Part shown: positions 25,320 to 32,114 of the stretch, piece after piece
Layout: each line of letters starts with the position of its first letter
Position numbering within the stretch: position 1 is the stretch's first letter
DNA from: Deltaproteobacteria bacterium
GTDB lineage: Bacteria > Desulfobacterota > Desulfobaccia > Desulfobaccales > 0-14-0-80-60-11
NCBI GenBank assembly: GCA_016208235.1
Contig: JACQYN010000075.1
Coordinates: 1-38,872 of the forward strand
Direction of reading: 5' to 3'
Length of the DNA stretch: 38,872 nt
The notes under the pieces: generated by a model
The model's input: only the letters and a program-made list of their open reading frames with translations
Databases searched by the model: none
What the model was told of the DNA's origin: nothing
Position numbers and translations under genes: made by a program

Positions 25320-26270
25320 ATGCGCCGGGTCATTTTGATCAAGGTTTGGCTCGCCGTCGTCTTTCTGGGGGTCTGCCTGCCTCTGCCGGCGGGGGCGGAC
25401 AACGGCGCTCTTCCCGGCATCTTCCAATTATACCCCAGCCCTGCCCCGTCCCTGGCCGCCCAGTGGTCCCCGCCCCGCAAATCCCAATATACCTCTGATA
25501 CCACGCCGTCCAGGACCCCGGTTTACCCCCAGCGTCGCTTCCATGGACTATTGAAGTTCATGGCCGGCGGCCTCCTGGGCGGGGTGTTGTGCTCCTTCCT
25601 GTTTGGCTACCCCTTATCCCTCTATTGGAGTCAAGGGAACTGGCCGGTGGGCTTCCTGGACGTGGTGGTCATCACCACCGCGGCTTATCTGGGATACCGC
25701 CTGCTGCGCCCGTTGCGCCCCAAGGGAGGGGCCGTTCCCATACCCGGTTTCCACATGCCGGAGGATCTGGCCCCCGCGGTCTTTACCATCAAAAACGAAG
25801 CCGGGCCTGGATTGGCCAGATTCTCCCATACCAGCTCCGCTTTCAATCTGGCGGTTTTTGTGGAATACGCCCGGCAGACGGTCTTCGATCTCCACGACGC
25901 CTGGAACCATGAAGACCTGGACAAAATTAAAGACCGGGTCACCTCCCAGATGTTGGAATTCCTGGGCATGGGGTTAAAAATTCTCAGCTTCCGGGGGGAA
26001 ATCAGCCGGGTGGAGGATCTGGCCCTGAGTCAGATCGTGGTGTTGATGGCCAGACAGGAAGAAGGCCGGGATATCATTACTATGGGTTTTCAGGGACGGG
26101 TGGTGGACTATCTGCTGGAGCGCCGGAGTTTCAAGCTGATTTCCGGCAGTATGACCTATCCGGAAAGATTACAGGAATGCTGGATCTTTGAGCGGGAATG
26201 GGGCCGCCGTTCTTGGCTGCTGACAGATATTCTGGATTCCCGGTTCTTCGTGGAGACTCAAGCGGCTTAA
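25320..26270 (+). CDS. Tim44-like domain membrane protein
   Basis: 316 residues from ATG 25320, chosen because GGAAGG lies five bases upstream and the protein then opens with a clean signal peptide (MRRVILIKVWLAVVFLG...PAGA); an ATG at 25296 adds eight residues. A Pro/Ser-rich linker is followed by two hydrophobic segments near residues 80-100 and 112-130. The C-terminal domain from about residue 170 (FVEYARQTVFDLHDAWNHED, FQGRVVDYLLERR, EREWGRRSWLLTDI) matches the bacterial Tim44-like fold, which has an NTF2-like cone. The function in bacteria is not settled. It converges on pcnB with a 4-bp overlap. Confidence 0.85.
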   Translation: MRRVILIKVWLAVVFLGVCLPLPAGADNGALPGIFQLYPSPAPSLAAQWSPPRKSQYTSDTTPSRTPVYPQRRFHGLLKFMAGGLLGGVLCSFLFGYPLSLYWSQGNWPVGFLDVVVITTAAYLGYRLLRPLRPKGGAVPIPGFHMPEDLAPAVFTIKNEAGPGLARFSHTSSAFNLAVFVEYARQTVFDLHDAWNHEDLDKIKDRVTSQMLEFLGMGLKILSFRGEISRVEDLALSQIVVLMARQEEGRDIITMGFQGRVVDYLLERRSFKLISGSMTYPERLQECWIFEREWGRRSWLLTDILDSRFFVETQAA

Positions 26271-27559
26271 GGCTCTTTAGCGGGCCGCGGACCCCGGCCC
26301 CGGGAGCGGCGTCGCCGGGGGCGGCGGCGCTTGGGCTGGGGGGCCCGGGGCGGAATTTCCTCCGGCTGGCACCTTTCCACCAAATCCTCTAGAGGGGCCT
26401 CCTTTATCTGGCAAAACAGCCAGGCTTCCGGATACGTAGCCAGACGGGACATCCGCACCGGAATGGCGCGTTTTTGCCGGAGCAGGGGGGCCAACTTCTC
26501 TGCCAGGCCCAGTATTTGTACCAGTTCTTCCTGACGCTGCCGGGGGATTTCGCTGCCCTGAAAGGCTTCCTGGGCCGCCTCCTGGAGGAATTCCCGCAAT
26601 TCCTTGGAATTCTGGGGACGCGGTGCCTGCTCCAGGTAAGGGGTCAGAAAAACGGCCCATAATAAACCGTCAGCCAGGGGAATCTCAGCCTGGAAGAGCA
26701 GATCCACCCGCGCGCAGAGGTCCAGGAGGCGCGCCTCTCCAACCCTTCCCAAACGGGACTCCCAGGCCGGAAAAATCGCATAGAACAGGCCGGATGCCAG
26801 CATCAGCTCCAGAAAAGGGCGAGCCGCGCCGCTATGGAAATCTTTGAGCAATTCGTCCCGCACCCGGGCCGCGGGGCAAAGCCGGATCAGATGCCGTTTG
26901 CTGCGGACCTCCTCCCAGGCCTCCCGGTCGATAGCGAAGCCCAGGCGCGCTCCGTGGCGCAACACCCTGAGCATCCGCACCGGGTCCCGGGTGAAGCGCA
27001 CTCCGGGTTCGCCGATGACCCGGATGATCCCGGATTGTAAATCTTCGAGCCCGCCTACATAATCCACCAGAGAAAAGTCGGCGATGTTATAGAACAGGCC
27101 GTTGATCGTCAGGTCCCGGCGCTGCGCGTCCTCCGCCGGGGTGCCGAAGGTATTATCCCGGGAAGAGGGGGTTTCTTGATCCTGCTCTTCGTCAAATTCC
27201 GAACGCCGCCGAAAAGTGGACACTTCAACGATATGCGCGCCCCGGAAAAAGACCTGCACCAACCGGAAGCGGCGGCCGATGATGCGGCTGTTGCGGAAAA
27301 GCTTGCGGATTTCCCCGGGCCGGGCATCGGTGACAATATCGAAATCTTTGGGTTTTTTTCCTAACAACAGGTCCCTAACACTCCCCCCCACCAGGTAGGC
27401 CTTGTATCCGGCATGAAAAAGGCGGTAAAGGACCTTTAAGGCTTCCACGTCCACGTCCTTGCGGGAGAGGCTGTGTTGGGGCCGGGGGATGATTAAAGGC
27501 GGGGGAAGAGGCGATTCTGAGGCGTCGGTCCGCATAATAGTATTATAGCGAAATTTCAT
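26267..27559 (-). CDS. pcnB: Poly(A) polymerase (PcnB-type nucleotidyltransferase)
   Basis: Adds 3' poly(A) tails to RNA, marking it for decay. YLVGGSVRDLLLGKKPKDFD (residues near 55-75) has the nucleotidyltransferase GG...DxD core (DFDI), and RRRDLTINGLFYN-type (here RRDLTINGLFYNIAD) and FTRDPVRMLRVLRHGARLGF follow. The very basic C-terminal tail (KRRRPRRRRSRGRG) is typical of PcnB and separates it from CCA-adding enzymes, though a dual role cannot be excluded. It has 430 residues. AGAGG lies about 10 bases ahead of ATG 27559. It is divergent from pgpA. Confidence 0.9.
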   Translation of the reverse strand: MKFRYNTIMRTDASESPLPPPLIIPRPQHSLSRKDVDVEALKVLYRLFHAGYKAYLVGGSVRDLLLGKKPKDFDIVTDARPGEIRKLFRNSRIIGRRFRLVQVFFRGAHIVEVSTFRRRSEFDEEQDQETPSSRDNTFGTPAEDAQRRDLTINGLFYNIADFSLVDYVGGLEDLQSGIIRVIGEPGVRFTRDPVRMLRVLRHGARLGFAIDREAWEEVRSKRHLIRLCPAARVRDELLKDFHSGAARPFLELMLASGLFYAIFPAWESRLGRVGEARLLDLCARVDLLFQAEIPLADGLLWAVFLTPYLEQAPRPQNSKELREFLQEAAQEAFQGSEIPRQRQEELVQILGLAEKLAPLLRQKRAIPVRMSRLATYPEAWLFCQIKEAPLEDLVERCQPEEIPPRAPQPKRRRPRRRRSRGRGPRPAKEP

Positions 27560-27588
27560 CGTTTTTTAACCTCTTTATTGCGTTTGGA

Positions 27589-27606
27589 GGAAATCGGCTG
27601 ATTTCC
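27589..27606. other. Small hairpin in the pcnB-pgpA divergent region
   Basis: GGAAATC (27589-27595), loop GGCT, GATTTCC (27600-27606) form a perfect 7-bp stem between the two divergent genes. It could be an operator or chance. No other copy was noticed. Confidence 0.35.
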
Positions 27607-27710
27607 GAAGATATGAGGATGAAATAATCCTGAAAGTTTTGTATCTTGCCATTGGTTATTGCCGCTCCCCGGGGCCGATAAACCTTGAGGTAAATGGGGT
27701 CGGGGAGTTA

Positions 27711-27739
27711 TTGACAATCACTTTAAATCCGTGTATTTT
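27711..27739 (+). promoter_or_regulatory. Sigma70-type promoter for pgpA
   Basis: A perfect -35 TTGACA (27711-27716) and a -10 TATTTT (27734-27739, four of six) are spaced by exactly 17 bases. The start of transcription would be near 27746, which is at or after the ATG at 27744. This favours the TTG at 27768 as the pgpA start. Confidence 0.65.
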
Positions 27740-27767
27740 TGAGATGTTAAGGAGCGATAGAGGCCGA

Positions 27768-28241
27768 TTGGGGGGAAGCCCCAGCCGGGCGCGGCCGCGG
27801 CTTATCCTGGCCGCAGCCACCTGGGGGGGAGTGGGTTATCTCCCTGGTATGCCCGGCACCTGGGGCACCCTGGCGGCCTTGCCCCTCTGGTGGCTGCTGG
27901 CGCAGTTGGGCCCCTGGGGCTACGGCTTGGCGGTGGCGGCTCTTTTAGGTCTGGCTCTGTGGGCCGCGGGCCCGGCCCAGGAGTATCTGGGGCGGGTGGA
28001 CCACCCTGCCATCGTGGTGGATGAAGTGGTGGGCCTGCTCATCACCCTGGCCGCGGTCCCCCTGACCTGGCAAAACGCGGCCACGGGCTTTGTCATTTTC
28101 CGGATTCTGGACATCCTGAAGCCCTTCCCCATCCGCTGGTTCGGCAAAGGCGAGGGAGGATTGGAAGTGGTGGCGGACGACGTGGCCGCGGGGGTGATAG
28201 GGAGATTGATCTTGGAAGTGATTTGTGGGGGAATGGGCTAA
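27768..28241 (+). CDS. pgpA: Phosphatidylglycerophosphatase A
   Basis: Removes the phosphate from the PgsA product to give phosphatidylglycerol at the inner membrane. YLPGMPGTWGTLAALPL and HPAIVVDEVVGLLITL (with the family's acidic active-site residues), then RILDILKPFPIRW and VADDVAAGV are the family signatures; several membrane helices are present. I chose TTG 27768 (157 residues, the usual length), with AGAGG four bases upstream. Longer frames start at 27744 (ATG) and 27639, but the promoter at 27711-27739 would leave those starts outside the transcript or at its very end. Confidence 0.9.
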   Translation: MGGSPSRARPRLILAAATWGGVGYLPGMPGTWGTLAALPLWWLLAQLGPWGYGLAVAALLGLALWAAGPAQEYLGRVDHPAIVVDEVVGLLITLAAVPLTWQNAATGFVIFRILDILKPFPIRWFGKGEGGLEVVADDVAAGVIGRLILEVICGGMG

Positions 28242-28699
28242 TAGCGTGTTCTAATAATAAGTTACACCATATCGGTCCTCAAAACTCCCCCTCCCCACGG
28301 GGGGAGGGGGTTGGGGGGAGGGGGGTGACTTGAGCAGACTGTTGAGTCATACGAAACTGTTGCCACCCCCACCCCAGCCCTCCCCCCTCAAGGGCATAGG
28401 CGCTAACTTAAGGTTCAATCGAATGAATTATGGTAGTTTATGTCATTCTGAGCGAAGCGAAGAATCTCTAATTTATCAGGCAAATACGAGATTCTTCACT
28501 CCGCTTCGCTCCGTTCAGAATGACAAAAAAACTCACTATTCTATAAAAATTGTTTAATAAAACTCATTAAGTTAGCGCCTAAGCCCCTCAAGGGGGAGGG
28601 AGAAAAAGCCTTAAGGCTTATGGAAGATATTCCCGGGACAGCACATTAAAGAGAGCAGTCAGCTATTGGAAGGGTTGTTGAGCCAGGATCGGAGTCTTG
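28242..28699. repeat. Intergenic region with G/C-rich repeat, split by an insertion
   Basis: The G/C-rich element of 20520-20630 is seen here at 28283-28327 (CTCCCCCTCCCCACGGGGGG core, with a GGGGGAGGGG tail) and, inverted, from 28363 (CACCCCCACCCCAGCCCTCC core). The second arm is split at 28394 by the element listed next and resumes at 28584. The stretch 28605-28690 shows nothing recognisable apart from GGAG ahead of cinA. Confidence 0.75.
28395..28583. mobile_element. 189-bp MITE-like insertion with 11-bp target duplication
   Basis: Terminal inverted repeats of 17 bp with one mismatch end the element (left ...TAGGCGCTAACTTAA at 28397-28411; right TTAAGTTAGCGCCTA at 28567-28581). CCCCTCAAGGG occurs directly on both sides (28384-28394 and 28584-28594), as expected of a target-site duplication in the G/C-rich repeat. 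Inside is an AT-rich stretch and a foldback (28441-28525) that begins TGTCATTCTGAG and ends CAGAATGACA. No open reading frame is credible, so it would need a transposase supplied elsewhere. Confidence 0.85.
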
Positions 28700-29912
28700 A
28701 TGCAAGGAGAAATCATCACCACTGGCACGGAGTTGATCACCGGGCGGGTGGGGGATTTTAACGCTCGTTACGCGGCCCGGCGCCTCCATGAGGCGGGGCT
28801 GGGGGTGCAGAGCATCACCATCCTCGGGGACAATGCTCCCCTGTTTCAGGATTTATTGGCCCAAGGCTTGTCCCGGTCCCAGTTCATCATCATCACCGGG
28901 GGCCTGGGCCCCACGGACGATGACCTAACCGTGGCCGCCGCGGCCCAGGCTCTGAATTTGCGGCTCTTTGAGGACGAACCGCTGTTTGGAGGAGCGGGGA
29001 TTACCCTGGGAAGAGCGCTACGCCCGGCTGGCCGTAATCCCGGAAGGAGCCACGGTGCTGGACCCGGGGGGCTCGGCCTGCGGTTTTTCCCTGAAGCATC
29101 AGGGCGCCTGGCTCTTTTTTCTCCCCGGCGTGCCTAAAGAGATGCAGGTCCTCTTCGATTCTTTTGTGCTCCCCTTCCTGGTCGGTTTCGCGGTGGGGGG
29201 GGATTACATGCGGCAGCGCACCCTGCGGCTCTTCGGCATGTCCGAGACCCAACTCCAGGAAGCGGTCAACAAACTGGGGGAGTGGCAAGAGGGCGTCTGC
29301 GTGGGTTTTTACCCCAACTTCCCGGAGAACCACCTCACCCTGACCTTGAGGGGGCAGGACCCCCAAACCCTGGAAGAAGACCTGGACCGGCTCACCGCGG
29401 CCCTGGGCCGGGAAGTGGGAGAAGTGCTGCTGGGGCCGGGAACAGCCACCCTGGAGGAACTGGTGGGCCGGCAACTCCGGAAGCAGGGCCTGACCCTGGC
29501 GGTGGCCGAATCCTGCACCGGCGGCCTCATCTGCCACCGCCTCACCAACGTGCCGGGGGCGTCCGATTACTTCCAGGGCGGAGTGGTGACTTACGGCAAC
29601 CAGGCAAAGATGGACCTGCTGAGGGTCCCCGGGGAGACCATGGACCGGGAAGGGGCGGTGAGTGAGGCCACGGTTAAGGCCATGGCCCTGGGGGTCAAGG
29701 AGATCTTTCACGCTCCCCTGGGGCTGGCGGTGTCCGGGATCGCCGGGCCCAGCGGCGGCAGCCCGGAAAAGCCGGTGGGCACCGTGTGGATCGGCCTGGC
29801 CACCCAAAAGGGAGTGGAGGCTAAGGCCTACCGCTTCCACGGCTCCCGGGAGGAGATCAAGGCCCTGTCGGCCCAAACCGCGTTGGACTGGCTGCGCCGG
29901 GAATTGAAGTAG
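28700..29912 (+). pseudogene. cinA: CinA-like protein, frameshifted
   Basis: Family of NMN deamidase / competence-damage proteins, usually next to recA. The N-terminal MoaB-like domain (EIITTGTELITGRVGDFNARY, listed by its start; IIITGGLGPTDDDLTVAA) runs in one frame to about 28985 (EDEPLF). The sequence then continues in the +1 frame from about 28988 (LEERGLPWEERYARLAVIPEG) through FFLPGVPKEMQVLF to the C-terminal amidase part (VAESCTGGLICHRL, GIAGPSGGSPEKPVG). Alignment from memory suggests about 20 bases are missing at the junction. Either the gene is broken or the assembly is wrong there. ATG 28700 follows GGAG. Confidence 0.85.
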
Positions 29913-30321
29913 CTGTAAGCTTTCAGCGGTCAGCTTTCAGCTTTCAGCTTAAGACACCTGAAACTTCATTGCTCTGGTTTCGATAAGTTCAAAGTTCAAG
30001 GTTCAAGGTTCAAAGTTAGAGGTCAGCAGCAATGAGAATTTTTCATAATTTGCGGGTGAGCCGAAGGCAAATGAACGACTGAAATAAAGTGCTTGGGGCT
30101 TTTAGGAGACTTCTTTAAAGTCCCCCTTTTCTAAAGGGGGATTTAGGGGGATTATCAAAGGGTTATATAATCCCCCCTGCCCCCCTTTAAAAAAGGGGGT
30201 AAGATACTGGCCTTTATTGGGGCTTTTTCCTTAAAAGGGAAACCATTGTTATTTATGAATCGATCCACCAGGTTTTAATAATGCTGAAAGCTGACTGCTG
30301 AAAGCTGAAAGCTGAAAAAAT
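29911..30321. repeat. cinA-thpR gap filled with three repeat types
   Basis: This 409-bp gap holds a (TTTCAGC)n array at 29911-29950, its inverted partner at 30283-30316 directly before thpR, a (GTTCAAG)n array at 29986-30017, and copy 2 of the 82-bp foldback repeat at 30120-30200. All arrays keep a 7-bp period. No gene or clear promoter is seen. Confidence 0.8.
30120..30200. repeat. Dispersed 82-bp foldback repeat, copy 2
   Basis: Same order of blocks as 11440-11521: TCCCCCTTTTCTAAAGGGGG, an ATTTAGGGGGATTATC stretch, then CCCCCCTGCCCCCCTTTAA and an AAAAAGGGGGT end. Most differences between copies lie in the AT-rich middle. Confidence 0.8.
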
Positions 30322-30885
30322 ATGATTCGCTGCTTTCTGGCCATTGATCTGCCGGATACGCTCCGCCCCCAACTGGCCCTGCTCCAGGGGGAGCTGAAGA
30401 AAAGCAATGCGGACGTGCGCTGGGTGGCGGTGGGGAACATCCACCTGACTTTGAAATTTTTCGGCAACGTGCCAGATAACGAGATAGACGCCATCACCCT
30501 GGCGGCCCGGGAAGTGGCGGAAAACCAGGCGCCTTTTCAGCTCCAGGCCACCCAGGCCGGGGCTTTTCCCAGCATGAAAAGCCCCCGGGTCATCTGGGTG
30601 GGCCTGGGCGGGGACGTCATCCCCCTGGCGCAGATGTACCATAAGCTGGAAAAGGCCTTTGAGGTCCTGGGGCACCTGCCGGAGGGGCGGCCCTTCAACC
30701 CGCACCTCACCCTGGGCCGGGTGAAATCGCCGGCCAACCGGCACCGGCTGGCCATGGCCCTGGAAAAGCTGCCGCCCCTTAACTGGCCGCCGTTTATGGT
30801 GAACGAGATCATCCTGTTCAAGAGCACCCTGACCCCCCAGGGGTCGATTTATTCGCCGTTGCAGGTGATCCCCCTGGGGAAGTGA
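30322..30885 (+). CDS. thpR: RNA 2',3'-cyclic phosphodiesterase
   Basis: Of the 2H phosphoesterase (LigT) family. Both HxTx motifs are intact: HLTL at residues 41-44 and HLTL at 128-131. It hydrolyses 2',3'-cyclic phosphate ends of RNA to 2'-phosphate; the family was first known for tRNA half ligation in vitro. The start MIRCFLAIDLP is standard and the length, 187 residues, is normal. The cinA-thpR-recA order is common in bacteria and is kept here apart from the inserted AT-rich gene. A (GGGGTCA)n heptamer array starts at its stop codon. Confidence 0.95.
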   Translation: MIRCFLAIDLPDTLRPQLALLQGELKKSNADVRWVAVGNIHLTLKFFGNVPDNEIDAITLAAREVAENQAPFQLQATQAGAFPSMKSPRVIWVGLGGDVIPLAQMYHKLEKAFEVLGHLPEGRPFNPHLTLGRVKSPANRHRLAMALEKLPPLNWPPFMVNEIILFKSTLTPQGSIYSPLQVIPLGK

Positions 30886-30913
30886 GGGGCCAGGGATCAG
30901 GGGTCAGGGGCCA
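30886..30913. repeat. (GGGGTCA)4 heptamer array
   Basis: Exactly four units in tandem: GGGGCCA, GGGATCA, GGGGTCA, GGGGCCA. It begins at the end of thpR. A fourth sequence class of 7-bp-period arrays in this window. Confidence 0.8.
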
Positions 30914-30996
30914 GTATTTATAGGGCGGCCCGCGGCCACCGGACATGAGGCAGCGCCGCCGAATAAATGCTGGACTGTAAAACCAGAGGGGCGGAA

Positions 30997-31719
30997 ATGG
31001 ATAAAGAGTGCATAATTAATGAAATCAAAAGGACGGCGAAAGAAAATGGCGAGGTGCCTTTGGGGGTAAGAAAGTTTGCATCAGAAACAGGAATAAAACT
31101 TTATGATTGGCTTGGGATATATTGGGCAAAATGGAGCGATGCAATAAAAGAGGCTGGTTATGAACCAAATATGTTCCAACAGCCATATGATAATGACTTA
31201 TTTATAAAGAAGCTTATTGAATTAATTAGAGAAATAGGAAAGTTTCCAACTAGGAGCGAGCTTTTATTGAAGACAAGGAACGATAAAACATTTCCAAGCG
31301 AAAAAGCGTTTCGACGAATGGGAAATAAGAAAGAAAAGGCAATAAAAATTGTGAAGTATTGCAATGAACACGGTGACCTAGGCGATGTACTTGAGATATG
31401 CTTGCCATTATATATTTCTGAAAACCAGATAAAAGACAGCGATATAGATAATAATGTAGAAAACTTTGGATTCGTCTATTTAATGAAATCTGGCAAGCAT
31501 TATAAAATTGGCAGGAGCAGTAGTGCCGATAGGCGAGCGTATGAACTTAAGATTCTTCTCCCAGAAAAGGTTGAATTGGTACATAAAATAAGAACTGATG
31601 ATCCAGTTGGGATAGAGGCATATTGGCACAAAAGGTTCGAAGATAAAAGAAAAAGCGGTGAATGGTTCGCACTCACAGGGCCGGATGTAAAAGCCTTCAA
31701 GCGTAGAAAGTTTATGTAA
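30997..31719 (+). CDS. GIY-YIG (T5orf172-like) nuclease-family protein with HNH-associated repeats
   Basis: 240 residues from ATG 30997, which follows GAGGGGCGG; an ATG at 30967 adds ten. Two N-terminal repeats (about residues 3-57 and 68-120, with WSDAIKEAGYEP and a PTRSELL core) resemble the 'HNH_repeat' DNA-recognition modules found with homing nucleases. The C-terminal domain (158-237) has VYLM (160-163), YKIGR (169-173), Arg180, Glu207 and GEWF (221-224), the pattern of T5orf172/MUG113 domains of the GIY-YIG superfamily. It is strongly AT-rich and wedged between thpR and recA, so it is likely acquired. The substrate is unknown; a homing or defence role is inference. Confidence 0.8.
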   Translation: MDKECIINEIKRTAKENGEVPLGVRKFASETGIKLYDWLGIYWAKWSDAIKEAGYEPNMFQQPYDNDLFIKKLIELIREIGKFPTRSELLLKTRNDKTFPSEKAFRRMGNKKEKAIKIVKYCNEHGDLGDVLEICLPLYISENQIKDSDIDNNVENFGFVYLMKSGKHYKIGRSSSADRRAYELKILLPEKVELVHKIRTDDPVGIEAYWHKRFEDKRKSGEWFALTGPDVKAFKRRKFM

Positions 31720-31720
31720 G

Positions 31721-31757
31721 TTATCTGGTTCCCAAGTTCAACTTGGGAACCAGATAA
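31721..31757. terminator. 17-bp perfect hairpin after the GIY-YIG gene
   Basis: TTATCTGGTTCCCAAGT (31721-31737), loop TCA, and its exact complement to 31757. It starts one base after the stop codon. It lacks a T-run on the + strand, so it is more surely a copy of the GTTCCCAAG palindrome than an intrinsic terminator, but could act as one. Confidence 0.5.
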
Positions 31758-31766
31758 AAAGTAAAC

Positions 31767-31844
31767 GGCGGGCTATGCCCGCCTTACACCCCCCGAAGCT
31801 GGAGCTTCGGGCCAAGGGCGTTCCCAAGCTGGAGCTTGGGAACG
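31767..31844. repeat. Row of three unrelated palindromes
   Basis: GGCGGGC-TAT-GCCCGCC at 31767-31783, CCCGAAGCT-GG-AGCTTCGGG at 31792-31811 and CGTTCCCAAGCT-GG-AGCTTGGGAACG, given here by its arms, at 31819-31844. The last belongs to the GTTCCCAAG family of 8543-8688. They fill the gap upstream of the recA leader together with the next two entries. Confidence 0.8.
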
Positions 31845-31856
31845 AGGAGTAAAATA

Positions 31857-31881
31857 ACTTTGAACCTTGAACCTTGAACTT
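31857..31881. repeat. (TTTGAAC)n heptamer array
   Basis: About three and a half units of CTTTGAAC/CTTGAAC, the reverse-strand form of the array at 10461. It ends exactly where the element at 31882 begins, and AACTT recurs on the element's far side. Confidence 0.75.
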
Positions 31882-32024
31882 GAGACCTCTGCGAAAGTCC
31901 CTCTTCTGTCATTCTGAACGGAGCGAAGCGGAGTGAAGAATCTCGTATTTGCTGGTACCGACGAGATTCTTCGGTCGCTCCACTCCATCAGAATGACAAT
32001 TTAGAGAGTTTTCGCAGAAGCCTC
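31882..32024. mobile_element. MITE-like element carrying the GTCATTCTGA palindrome
   Basis: Imperfect 15-bp inverted ends, GAGACCTCTGCGAAA (31882-31896) and TTTCGCAGAAGCCTC (32010-32024), bound a 143-bp sequence. AACTT lies directly on both outer sides, a possible 5-bp target duplication. Inside, a foldback from 31907 (TGTCATTCTG) to 31998 (CAGAATGACA) is the same palindrome as in the element at 28395-28583, although the outer ends are different. The remaining 90 bp to recA show AGAGGA as its ribosome site but no LexA-type box I could identify. Confidence 0.65.
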
Positions 32025-32114
32025 AACTTGGAACATGAAACTTTTCGGGGCAGGAGCCGGGGAATCGGTTCTCCCGTCCTTTCCCTACAACTAAATAACA
32101 AAGAGGAATAACAA

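Noticed and set aside
29282-29665. A separate gene inside cinA
   Set aside because: Gly/Pro/Arg-rich out-of-frame shadow of the CinA amidase domain.
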